The translations under genes were made by a program, and so were the position numbers. From Xestospongia muta (lineage: Eukaryota; Porifera; Demospongiae; Haplosclerida; Petrosiidae): DNA of 64,000 nucleotides. Numbering within the stretch: the first letter of the stretch is position 1; every line of letters starts with the position of its first letter. The notes under the pieces were generated by a model, which was not told the DNA's origin, searched no databases, and saw nothing but the letters and a program-made list of their open reading frames with translations. The stretch is from positions 746,501 through 810,500 of the forward strand of contig OY848925.1 in the NCBI GenBank assembly GCA_963693285.1, in the 5' to 3' direction. Below, piece after piece: positions 1 to 18,745 of this stretch.

Positions 1-1305
1 GGACAGAGTTTTGTTGAGCAATTACTTCATGATGGTCAGATGAGTGAGAAAGAAGTCATTATGTCTGCTATATTCATGTTTGGAAGTAGTGTTGACACTG
101 TAAATGACATTTATATAGTTATAATTATTTAAGGTATGTGTCTTCTCTTTGTAGACACCTAGTAACACTAGTTTTATGCTATATGAATTATCTAAACATC
201 GTGAAGTACAAGAGAAGTTGAGAGATCAAGTAGTGTCTGTGTTAGGAGAGACAGGTGAGGCTGATGGTCAGTCCTTACAGAAGATGCCCTATCTCATGAA
301 TATTATTAAAGAGACACAAAGGTAGGTGCACATGGTAAACAACAGTTGTGTAAAGATGTGATTGTGTTGGAGGTTACTTTATCAAAACAAAATGGTCATA
401 GGTTAAATCATTATCAACATTATGGTTGTGTTAATTGATGATATGCTTGGAATGGATACTTTGGTCACCTGTCTGCTTGTTTGAATGTATCTGCCGTCAT
501 GTTGCTTCCCTTAATTTCAGAGTCAATGCCACTGCTCCACATCATGTAAGGACATTACCAAAAGACATGGAAATATTGGGATACACAATTCCAGCACAAG
601 TAAGTGAGGAAGAAATGTTTTGGTCAATATAACTAATAATGTAAGTTTATATTGTGCATATTTTTATTAATAATGTCTGTGGGAATTGGCATACTTAGCA
701 TAGCTCAGATAGCTGTCAACTTTGTTAACTACTCCTGATCATTGATTTCATGGAAATTACCAGACTGGAACAATAGCTTTGATAAAATTTGTACATTCTT
801 TAGTTGAGAGTACACTAACATTTCATATATTACTATATAATTACTTTATTTGTTCTTTTATCTGCAGACAACTTTATTTTATTCATCATATGCTGTTGGA
901 AATAATGAGAAATATTTCAAAGAGCCTCAGACCTTTGATCCAGATCGATGGGAAAGAGATGACATTCATCCGTTTTCCATTCTTCCTTTTGGAGTTGGAC
1001 CAAGAGGATGTTGGGGTAAGTTCACATGTTTTTGATCTTTCTTTATTGAGTTCATATAAGGTCGAAGATTTGCGGAAACTGAAATGAAAATCCTGTTAAC
1101 TGAGGTACAGAACTATAAATATATATTATGTATAGTTTTGATTGTAACAATATTTACTATTGTATCAAACACATAGATATGTCGTCGTTATACTATGGAG
1201 TGTGATGATCCTCCTACTACTAGACTAACAAGACATGAAAAGCTATTTTCTAGGCCAGGAGTTCCACTCAAGATAAGGTTTATTCCCCGAAATACTACAG
1301 TTTAA
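1..1305 (+). CDS. Cytochrome P450, 3' portion (5' end outside window)
   Basis: A haem-thiolate monooxygenase whose first exons lie before the window. Exons: <1-99, 155-321, 521-599, 868-1015, 1061-1104, 1177-1305; all phases agree. The I-helix oxygen-binding region reads GSSVDTTPSNT. The K-helix ExxR is ETQR at the end of exon 155-321. The haem-ligand loop is FGVGPRGCWG, with the Cys that binds iron, followed by RRFAETEMKILLTE. The VDTTPSNT and GRRFAE patterns resemble the animal mitochondrial P450 clan (CYP11/24/27), which is an inference from motif style only. Family membership is certain; subfamily and substrate cannot be read from this part. Introns are 44-268 bp. Confidence 0.93.
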
Positions 1306-2004
1306 AGAAGCCATTACATCAAAAGACTTCATACTTTGAAAATAATGTCAGTTTATTTTATGTTCTATTAGAACAATTATCTTGTAGTTGTTTGATCCTT
1401 CTTAATATGTTTTCTGCTGTTATAGATCCTCATAGTTAGTTTGATTATCATTAAATAAGTCATAGCTATTTCCTCTAGACCATAAAATGATATAACTGTT
1501 TCACAGGAAGTCTGTAATACTTTACTATGTATTGTTAATAGATTTAGTACCATGCAAAGTATGATGGCCACCTATCAATTGACCTTAAGTCAGACCATTA
1601 TCATGAACATCAAATAGTTTAGCATTAGTGATGTAACTGTTTATACTAAACTTCCTGTATACTACTTGGAAGAGAATGCGATATATGTCTATTACTTGAT
1701 AGGTAGTGTCTAGAAAGTTGGCAATAGAATGCTGTACTTTATTAGAAAAATATATTCCAACAGTATATTGAAATAAAATTTGAAAGTGCTATTATAAGTG
1801 CCGAGTTGTAAAATAATAGCAATATAGCTATGAATTTTAGTAGCCTTGCCCAAGTTATGAATATTATTAATAGCAGCAGCTTCTATAGGTGTGGCTCATT
1901 GTCTCATGTCTTGCATGCTCTGCTATTTCATCAGACTTCAAATTATTATAAATCTCCACTTGTACAAGCTGCTCTGAGAGTCTGCAAACCTTGTGGATCA
2001 AAAC
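1306..2004. other. Intergenic, P450 to CRT-like gene
   Basis: AT-rich spacer holding the P450 3' UTR and the presumed promoter of the next gene. I see no coding frame with family signal and no repeat. Confidence 0.5.
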
Positions 2005-3931
2005 ATGGATTCTATAGACCTCCTAAAGAGACATCCCAAAGTCACCCTCACTCTGCTCAATATCTTCTTTGCATTCCTGGCAGTAGTAGGCCAGGTTGGA
2101 GAAAATGTCAGCTTACCTCTATGGGCTAATGCTGCCTCATCAAATTGTTCAACTCACCGTGGCAATAATACAGAAGGAAATATGGACAGTTATTTTATTC
2201 TAAGTTTTGGATCTTTCGTCTTTGTTATCATATTTGGTGTTCTCACTCTGATAGCGACTGTAGTCAGATTTGAGAGTATCAAACAAAGTGTGAGTTTCCC
2301 TCAATGGCAGCTGATGCTAATTGGTGTGTGTGATGCATTTAATGGTATACTAGTGGTATTTGCTGCTTCACCTAGTAGAACTGCTCCTTTCTTGCAAGCC
2401 ATACTTGGAAATATTGTTATTCCTTTAACTATTTTGTTTAGGTAAGGAACGTAAACACTAGAATATGTGATCTTTTTCAATGCATGTCATTCAAGCAAGT
2501 CTTAAATGTACATACCACAATATGTAGTTATGCACTTTATCTCCTTTAACCTCATTCTGTTGTATCAATTATTACTGCTGTATACAAACAGGGTTATCAT
2601 CTTACGAAAGAAACCCACAGTACTGAAAGTCATTGCGGCTGGAGTTGTACTCCTTGGTCTTATCCTCTCTTTGATTCCAGTTATAGCTGGATTGGATAAA
2701 GATAGCGCTGATCACAAGCAGGATTGGCTAAAACAATCTACCATTAAGAGAATCCTGTGGCCATTATGTTTCATGCTAGGATTTGTAAGAGCCTCTCAAT
2801 TTATAATTCCATTATTTTTTAATCTTAAATTTAGGTTCCAGCTACACTCATGAATGTATTTGAAGAGATGAGTCTCAAAGACACACGTAAAGTGAATCTC
2901 TTTTATCTCCTTTTTTGGACTTCACTCTATCAGTTCATCACTGTCATGATATTCTTTTGGTTGGATGTCATACCAGTGTTTGGATATACTGACAATATTC
3001 ATGACTTTGGAGAAAAGTAATACACATTTATATACCAAAGAATTCTTTATTACATCATTTATTGTTACATCAGCCATAATGATATTGTTAACTGTTTATG
3101 GTAGTCTGTCATATTGCATAACCTAGCATCTGGTACTGGATGATAACTCTATGGCTGATACAACAATAAATGATCTTATCTCATCTTCTTTACCTTAATC
3201 TTCATGTAGCTACTGGTTTTCATTGCAATGTCTATTTGGACAAGATACTTGTGACTATGTACCAGGTCTTCGTGGTTTCTCTTTTGTCTTTACGTACACA
3301 TTGGCCTACATTGGTGGAGGATTGTTGTTAAGATATGCAGAAGGTGCTACTTATTTGGCAATCGTACAGGTAACAAAACATAAGTGTACTGAACAATATA
3401 ATTCCATTATTTCTATTAGTGTAGTAATTTAGCTACACTGACAATATATACTTTCTTCATAAAGTATCATTTCTCATATTCTTTTTTCTAGTCTCTTGTC
3501 ACACCTCTTGGAGCACTCTTCTGGAGTGTCTATAACACTGACAAATGTGGCAACTTTTTTTGGGAGCCTCATGCTGATAGCTTGACCTATTTCAGTATAG
3601 GCGGCATCATATTAATTGTTCCTGCAATCTTACTATATAATATAAGGTGATTTTGTAGGTGCTTACATATCAATTAACTGACATTACTGTACTATATACA
3701 CTACAAGAGATATCAGAAAAATTCTAGTTGCATTTATTTACTTATTTTAATACTGTTTTATAATTTTTGTAGCATTGATGATGTAAAGAAGAGATTGTTC
3801 AACAGGTTAGTTGATGTATTTTGGATATTGTGATCTTGTCATATTCTTTGTAATTTAGGGGAAACAACTATAAACAGTTGAACGGCCCTAATATTGATGA
3901 TTCTAAAGAGAATACTCCATTATTAAACTAA
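2005..3931 (+). CDS. CRT-like (chloroquine resistance transporter-like) drug/metabolite transporter
   Basis: A multi-pass membrane protein of about 410 residues. Exons: 2005-2441, 2592-2784, 2835-3016, 3210-3369, 3492-3646, 3773-3805, 3859-3931. The start is the first ATG after an in-frame stop at 1975. An N-terminal hydrophobic helix precedes an N-glycosylation-rich loop (NVS, NCS). About nine further hydrophobic segments follow. The stretch FPQWQLMLIGVCDAFNG, then LQAILGNIVIPLTILF and FWTSLYQFITVMIFFWLD, matches the CRT-like family within the DMT superfamily. A loop with Cys residues (QCLFGQDTC) precedes the last helices, and the tail is polar (TPLLN). Relatives move small solutes, glutathione or peptides across lysosomal, vacuolar or plastid membranes; the substrate here is unknown. 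Confidence 0.78.
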
Positions 3932-4982
3932 TAGGTATTATATATAGTTAAATGTTTATGCACAACAATAGATGAGTCAATTACTGCTAATAAATCTTTG
4001 ATTGTTGTTTTTAATAATGCTATGCTAATAAAAAACAACACTTCGTTAAAGTTCCTTTTGTCTAATTAGTAAGACATCAAATATTACCATACGTAGTACA
4101 TCAGAAACTCCTGCAGCTATTACTTGCAGTCACCATAATAATAGTTATGTATCTGTTGGCTTTGGTTTCTATAATGTTAGTGGATTAGTGATTGAAAATG
4201 TACACATAACACAATGTGGAGGACCAATGCCATCAACTAATACCCTCTATCCTAATGATACAGCTTTTTACTTTTATGAGGATCATTCAGTAATATTACT
4301 TATCACATAACACAGTGTGGAGGGTGAATGAAGGACAAAAATGTAGAAACAATTAAGAGACATAATATGTACTGTTTTCGTGGATCATCGCTTTGATTTA
4401 GTGATCGCAGTATCCTCTATGGCCAGAATCCTTGCTGAATTATTCTATTTTGTTTGACTATTCCAGTGTTGTCTTTCTTACCATATTATATATTTATATT
4501 AGTTCAATTGTTTGGAGTTAAAATCTTAAGTTCATTGCCAAGTGCTTATATTTTACTTGTGCACATGATTTTATTAGGTCTTGATTAACAGGGGCTAAAA
4601 CTCTAACTAAACAAGCAATCAACAATTTGTGATGATTGTATTTTTACTTTTATTCTCAGTAGTACTTACCAGTATTTGTCAAGTATTTGTAAAAAAAAAT
4701 GCAAGACAACTAATTTTTTGACTTTGAAAAGAGTTTATAAACTTAACATCATGAAACAAAGTGTACATCACATATATAATATAATATCAAAAATTAAAGG
4801 GAGACAATAATCTTTAATAAATCTATTCCCACTTAAAAATTTTAAATGGTTTATAGTAAAAAATAGGAAATTTATTGGACATTATTACAGACCTAAAGAA
4901 AATTTATAGAAAAGATAGCAAAAAGATAAATACAACCCTCGTACAATAACAAAAAGGAATGGGAGGGAACTGGTTTACTAGT
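3932..4982. other. Convergent intergenic region
   Basis: Lies between the 3' ends of the CRT-like gene (+) and the ARID4-type gene (-). Apart from the beta-helix-like fragment at 4071-4330 it is AT-rich sequence with no frame I can assign. Confidence 0.5.
4071..4330 (+). pseudogene. Fragment of beta-helix-like repeat protein, frameshifted
   Basis: An 80-codon open stretch begins after a TAG (IRSTSETPAAITCSHHNN, then VSGLVIENVHITQCGG) and stops at 4308-4310. Just past the stop another frame continues with the same motif (NITYHITQCGG, then stop). A small indel near 4290 therefore separates two repeats of an 'N-I-T-x-H-I-T-Q-C-G-G' ladder typical of right-handed beta-helix extracellular proteins. 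No start codon or splice partners are visible. I call it a decayed fragment; the family assignment is by motif style only. Confidence 0.55.
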
Positions 4983-12771
<7,789 letters not shown>

Positions 12772-13026
12772 TTCTGCTCAGTTGAATGTGTAGTAGATCT
12801 ATCTCAGATTCACTGGTTTCAGAAGAATGGTGTGTAGTCGAATCAATCAATAAAGACTAACTCCAAACACTTTTAACAGATCAAAGTTAGTCCAGGTCCT
12901 TTTCAAAGTACATAGAAAACTTAGGGAGGCTTGAGGTAGCTTCACGCAGTGGACTAAGAGCAGACACACCGAGCTCTCTCTTCACTTAGCTAGTTTGTTG
13001 TTCCCTTTCTACGGACACGTTACGTC
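12772..13026. promoter_or_regulatory. Divergent promoter region, ARID4 / unrecognised gene
   Basis: Only about 255 bp separate the ARID4 ATG (-) from the tentative ATG of the + gene. At its right edge lie TTACGTCA (13020-13027), a CRE/ATF-like core, and CACGTG (13035-13040), an E-box. Whether these are used is inference. Confidence 0.5.
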
Positions 13027-16000
13027 ATGATCTCACGTGAGTTGTCTACGTTACTATAGAAACGAAAAAACACTACCTCAGCAGTGAAGTAGGCACGTGT
13101 GTGAATATCCTTATGGAATACTCCTGTGTAGAGGTTCAGTTACTTATAATATATTTGATACTCTTGTTAAGATGTCTTGATCTTAAACATATGATTACTT
13201 GATTAGGTAGTAAGTGCCTTAATGTTGTTTCAAGATATACACAGTATACAACTATGTGCTATGAAGCAAGATGTATTTGTTAGAATAACTATTAGTGAGC
13301 AGTGTCTAGTTGATGTACAAGGTTTGTGAATAAATGCATTACATGTGGATGGATGGATGAATAAATAGTGGTACAATATCTATTGTTTATTCTTTATTTA
13401 AATAGTTGGTATCTCGGGATTAGGTTCGTACTTCTTAGATGGAAAGAAATTTCTTAATCATTTAAGTATGTTTGTAAGCTAAGATAATTAATGTCATCAT
13501 TTTAACATTTCTCTTAGATCGTCTCTCTCTTCATAAACTCTCTGATTCTTGTTCAATAAAGTTATGGTGCAGGCAAATTGGTATTTATAGTACAGTAATA
13601 GTCTATGAGACAACTCTAGGTATGATGAGGTCTGAAGAACAAGAGAATTGTATTAAAGACTCAACTGTCCTCAGACCATTAGAGTTACCTGAACTATTAC
13701 TAGAAATAAAACAGGTATGGAATATTGAGATTATTAATATCCTTAGAATAAATTAGGTTCCAATATTGAAAGATTCTAGCGGAAATTTAGCTCATTTTTT
13801 GTATGAGCAATTACATCTTTTCCATCTTATAAATCCAGAGGTTAAAAATATGGATGGATGAATGAATGAATGGACAGATAAACAGAAGATGGATGGATAG
13901 ATAGATGGACAACCAACCATCAATGGATTAAAACTATTATGATTTCAAATTCATTTGCCATAAGGTTTGTATATCACTTCAAGTCAAGTTGGCTCTAACA
14001 GACAGTCCTATACAATATGTCTTTGAGAGAGAACCTTCTCTCTCTGTTCACACAAGTCCATTTCGTCTGTTACCAACAATAGAACATTACTTGGACACAA
14101 AGTAAATAAATACATTAATCTATTATTTTTCAAATAATAAAAATCAATGCTCAATACTAAAATTAATTCAATGTATTTTCATTCTTAGATCTGTTCCCAC
14201 ACTTCAAACTAGACTAAAAATCTTCAGAGGTATCTCCTGTACCATTCCAGAATACAATTCGAAAGAGTTGTCATCTGTTTCTCTTAAAATATATTGTTGT
14301 GTTGCTGTCTTGCCTCATCTACGACTCACCAAAGGAAAGAAAGTTCCAGCTGATCGTACCTGTAGTACACTCAATGTAAAATTATCATAATGTGTTTATA
14401 TGGTATGTATTAGATGTATAAACTTCACACTCTAGATCAGCGTGTTTGGTCCGGGGAGAATCCCTTTACTACCTAGTGAATCACAAGCTAATTTTAGTCT
14501 CAATGACTTAGCTGTTTGGGATAATTATGGCATCAATATAGGAGCACCACTGAAATCGCACAGTAACAGAGTCCCACGAAATGGAGGTACATCAAGTCCA
14601 GCAAATTCACATGTAATAATGGACTTGTATTGCAGAGCTGTCTCCTCATACGCCTACATTTGCTTTTCAACTTAAGACAAAGAGAACATCATCAAAGTTT
14701 AAAACAGATAGAATACTACAGGTGTTGCATATCTGTAGCATTATTCATAATGATTACTTCATTTCCTACACAGATGTTTCTTTTCTTTGAAATAGACAGA
14801 GACCAATCATTGAGACACATACAACAACAATGGGAATATGATCTAACAGTCAGCACAACTTTAAGAAACGAGTTTAGTTCCCTTGTCTCTACTGAATCAA
14901 AGAAATTCCAAAAGATATTTCACTCCGCTTTAAATAAAATGTTTTGCAACTATGGATCTTTCTTAAAAGTAAATTCAATAATAATTACATATTGTAGTGC
15001 TCAATTTCTTTAGCTTAGTTCTTCAGTCACTTCTTCTCTTCCACCATTGACGGAAGCAGTCAGTGATATCATTAAACACTCAACCAACAAAAGATTCAAG
15101 GAGCAATGCACACAAATTATGCAAACACAATCAGTAGATGAAGTACAGAAAGAAATGCTAACAAAACTGAGCAGGATAGCTGAAAAGAGCTTAAACATTA
15201 GAAGTAACACCTCAACATTTACCAGCAAAGCCCCTGAGGTATGTCTTCTTTAATTCTATATATTTCCTATGGACTATTTTGTTAATAAAGGAACCTACTA
15301 CTCCAGAACTTGAATTAGCAATTTCTGAAGGACAAACTATACAACCACCAGGCAATTTAACTCAAGAATCTGAAATAATTTTAAATTCAACACATGGTAG
15401 TGACGAAAAAGATCATTGTTGTACATCAAATGACAGAGAGAGACCCTCATTAAACACAGATACAAGTCAAAGCCATCTACTCAAAACTAGGCTACCAGTA
15501 GAAGAAACTGACTTTGAAACTATAGCTGAAGCCTCTGGCTATGTACCGGATGTCAATCAAATCTTTGTCGACAATACATGTCATTTTGATGACACACAAT
15601 CTACAACCACCAGTCACAGTAGTATCTGTTTGGGTACCTCACAATGCTCTCAAGTAATAGATGATTTTGACAGGTTGTCTCAAATGGAACTGAGTCAAAA
15701 TGAAAGCCATGATACAACACAAGAATCTAGTTCTCATATTACTGCTGTCAGAGAAAGCCATTATAATGATATGGAAATTAGCGACTTCAGCAATGATGAG
15801 GATAAAGAATGTTTACTTACTGCTAAATGTTCTTTTCCTAACATACAAGAGATCCCTCAAATACCATCTCAACTGTCTTCATCATTCTGTACATCAGATA
15901 ACACTAGAATGGACCGTACTCACTGGATGAATGAAGACAGTGACCATGAATGGGAAACAGACATGTTAACATCACCATTGACTAGCCCTCAGCTCTCCTC

Positions 16001-16394
16001 CTCAATAAACCAACCAACACTGCATTCAACTCAGTCACTTACTTCATCACTGAACAAAGCCTCTACAAACATGGTCGCTACAAGTAATGGTATACCACAT
16101 TTCACTTTATCACTTACTAATCCTTTGAAATCTCAAGTTGTATCACAGAGTACTAGCAGTAATTCATTGTCTTATGCAATAGACAATGATGATTTCCAGG
16201 ACTTAGAAACCATCGACTTTGCGTGTTCTCTTAGTCCTTCTTCTTCAGATCATAGTAAGTATACTGGTAATGAGTCTGACATATGTAGGGTAGGTAACAG
16301 TGGTATACAATGTACTCCTCATGTTTCTCTCGTACCAAGTATTGATAGTGAATTCTTTGATGTTATTCAGGACATAGATTTTTCATGGGATTAA
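13027..16394 (+). CDS. Unrecognised ~811-residue protein with Ser/Thr-rich acidic C-terminal half
   Basis: I do not recognise this gene. Firm exons: 13406-13465, 13518-13714, 13757-13840, 13965-14101, 14189-14375, 14436-14586, 14636-14721, 14774-14968, 15014-15238, 15291-16394; phases agree throughout. The start is uncertain. The best candidate is a 10-bp first exon 13027-13036 (ATG ATC TCA C) with a strong GTGAGT donor that fits the phase. The N-terminal half is globular-looking (for example FGPGRIPLLPSESQANFSLN). It is followed by a helical region (QQQWEYDLTVSTTLRNEFSS) and TEAVSDIIKHSTNKRFKEQ. The large last exon is low-complexity, rich in Ser, Thr, Gln and Asp, and ends in an acidic/aromatic tail (EFFDVIQDIDFSWD) that could be a short binding peptide. 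No membrane helix or signal peptide is seen. The promoter is shared with ARID4. Confidence 0.75.
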
Positions 16395-16616
16395 CATATA
16401 TTATTGTTATAATAAAATGTATAATTATGATCTTATATGGTATATAAAAACGTTATTAAAACAATCATGGTTACTGACTTTACTCATGTTTACTTTACAA
16501 ATTTAAAATGTAAAGTTTGACATTAAATATAATAAAATAGTTAGAAGTTAGTCAGACTACATGCAAAAACACACAATAAAGTGCATAAAAATTAATCCAG
16601 AAATAAATGTGTTAAT

Positions 16617-18428
16617 TTATAGCTCATCAGCCATTTCAGGATTGATAGTAAAACGGAAACCTTGGGCAACTACGCCCAATAAACATCCCATTATACTACC
16701 AAACACAATGAGACTACTTAAATGAACTAACATGATATCTTTCATGAGCTTTGACATTTTCCTACTGGTCAGATCCTGCATACGATGACGAAAATATCGG
16801 TCCATTGCTTCTCGAATCTCAGGAACACAGATAGCACTCTAAAATGTAATGATAATATGAAATAAATAATCCAACTAGAATATGCTTTTTCAATAACTAC
16901 AACATTAAAGGATGAAGGCCTCTTTTCACAAATAGCTTTGACTATTAATAATGATACTTGTTCAATTAATATTGAAACGTGCTTACTTTTTCAAAAAATT
17001 ATCAATGTTACATATAATAAAAGTATTGTTATTCAATGGCGTTTAATAGTAAGAAATATTCAATATCATTGTTTAGTGTTGGAGAGTATCATAACTACTA
17101 CAGTATATTTAAACATTGAAACTGTTATTAATGAAATAGCATTAGCAACAAAACATAACATGTGGACAAATAATTCAACACAGTCTGTTTATAGGAAACA
17201 AATAGCACAAAGCTAGCATTTTTATTATGCTTTGATCTCAGTAAGTCTAAAAAATATTTTACAGATAAAAGCCAATTTGGTAGCTGAATATTTTCATCTT
17301 ACCTCTCCAACCTGTCTCTGTTGGAATTGACCCAAAACAAAGGGGGCCGTTTCAGCACAGAGTGAAAGTATGGCAGGTTTTATCATTGGTTTTAATCGAT
17401 CTTGACTCACTCCTAATGTATTCAAGTAATACGACTCAGGTTGGTTATACAATCTATTTAAATGATCGTTAATAATTTGTTCAGTTGTGTGTGAGTCCAA
17501 TGCTCGAGTGATGCATTCTACGACATTAGTTTCTACAGAAAAACGATTGATTCGTTCAGTAAAGTACTTTTCTAAATGTTCATTGTCAAATAACATTTGA
17601 AGTACAATTTTACGTAAGATATCCCCTATTTGCTCGTGTTGCCGTTGGATTACTCTAGAAAAGTGAAAATGTTTGATAATATTACCGTTCTATATAACAC
17701 TCTAGACTTTCAGTTTAATTTCTTATCACTATCGTTTTATTGGAAGCTCGTTATTATAACAAACAATCATATTAATAAGCAAACTGTCTACTAATATATA
17801 AAAACAGCTGGTCTTGAAATAATAATAACAGTTGATCTCAACTATTTAATTGTATACGTTGACAATATTGCTCCTGCAATAATATATTATAATTAAGACT
17901 TTAATGACATCAATTTAAACTACACTAACCCTGTCCCATACAAAAGAGGTAGCTTATAGAACAGCATGATCAATACTAAGGTATTTGAAAGTCCTCCAAT
18001 GACACCAAATAGACCACCAGAAAAAAAGAATGTCCCTGCTAAACGTATCCTTTTATAAGTATTTTCTTCATTAGTACCATTGTCATCATTGGAGGGGACT
18101 AGAGTTTTTACTGCATATGCTGTACCCATCAATGAAACACCAACTAGAAAAATGACAAACATGAAGATGATGCTGATTGCTCCACGGCTACAGATAACAC
18201 TGTAACATGCCCTTCTACATTTAAAACATCTGTTTGGCTCGACTAGATCTTCTGTATCAGGATCTAATGGTGAATAAATGGTCTGTATAGCAGCTCTCTC
18301 TTCTTCATTTAGCAACGTCTCCTACAAAGAGAACTGAAGATAATCAAGCATTTTAAAGGCTTACTTGAGCCTACTTCTAGTTGTGACGACTTGTGGGAAA
18401 AGGTCCTTTTTTTCCTCCTACTAGTCAT
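16617..18428 (-). CDS. DUF445-type membrane protein
   Basis: Predicted 339 residues. Exons in transcript order: 18428-18375, 18321-17930, 17654-17303, 16838-16617. The first exon (MTSRRKKRTFSHKSSQLE) is chosen because its phase-0 donor GTAGGC fits; a better-looking GTAAGC donor nearby breaks the frame, so the start is less sure. A cytosolic head with Cys pairs (NRCFKCRRAC) precedes two membrane helices. Next comes LPLLYGTGVIQRQHEQIGDI, typical of DUF445, then amphipathic helices and a final helix (VFGSIMGCLLGVVAQG). The family is widespread in bacteria and patchy in eukaryotes, with no established biochemical role. It is convergent with the gene ending at 16394 and divergent from VIPAS39. Confidence 0.72.
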
Positions 18429-18745
18429 TTCGCAGTGTTGATTTTGCTAAGGGAGTTGCTCTAACTATTTAAGGTGTGGCTTGAAAGACCACGCCTATTT
18501 GTAGTACTCTCGAGAGATGTCGATAATGGCACTTATCTAGAGTGGCCATACTCTAATGTGAAATTAATACATTTAGGTTCCGATGCTTAAGGTATAGGGT
18601 CTAGGTATAGTATTAAATTTCCATTAAAGTACAATCTACCGGTACTCTAGATACTACTGTCTAAAGTAAATGATACTACTCTGTCACTACTGTAAATTTA
18701 CTAAAGAATTTATCGGTGTCTCTATCAATACTGTTTGGTTATCTT
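18429..18745. promoter_or_regulatory. Divergent promoter, DUF445 gene / VIPAS39
   Basis: A 317-bp spacer between two start codons in opposite directions must hold both promoters. I see no clear TATA box. Confidence 0.5.

Noticed and set aside
1830..2129. 99-residue open frame overlapping the CRT-like start
   Set aside because: Out of frame with the transporter and without similarity; the CRT-like frame explains the sequence.
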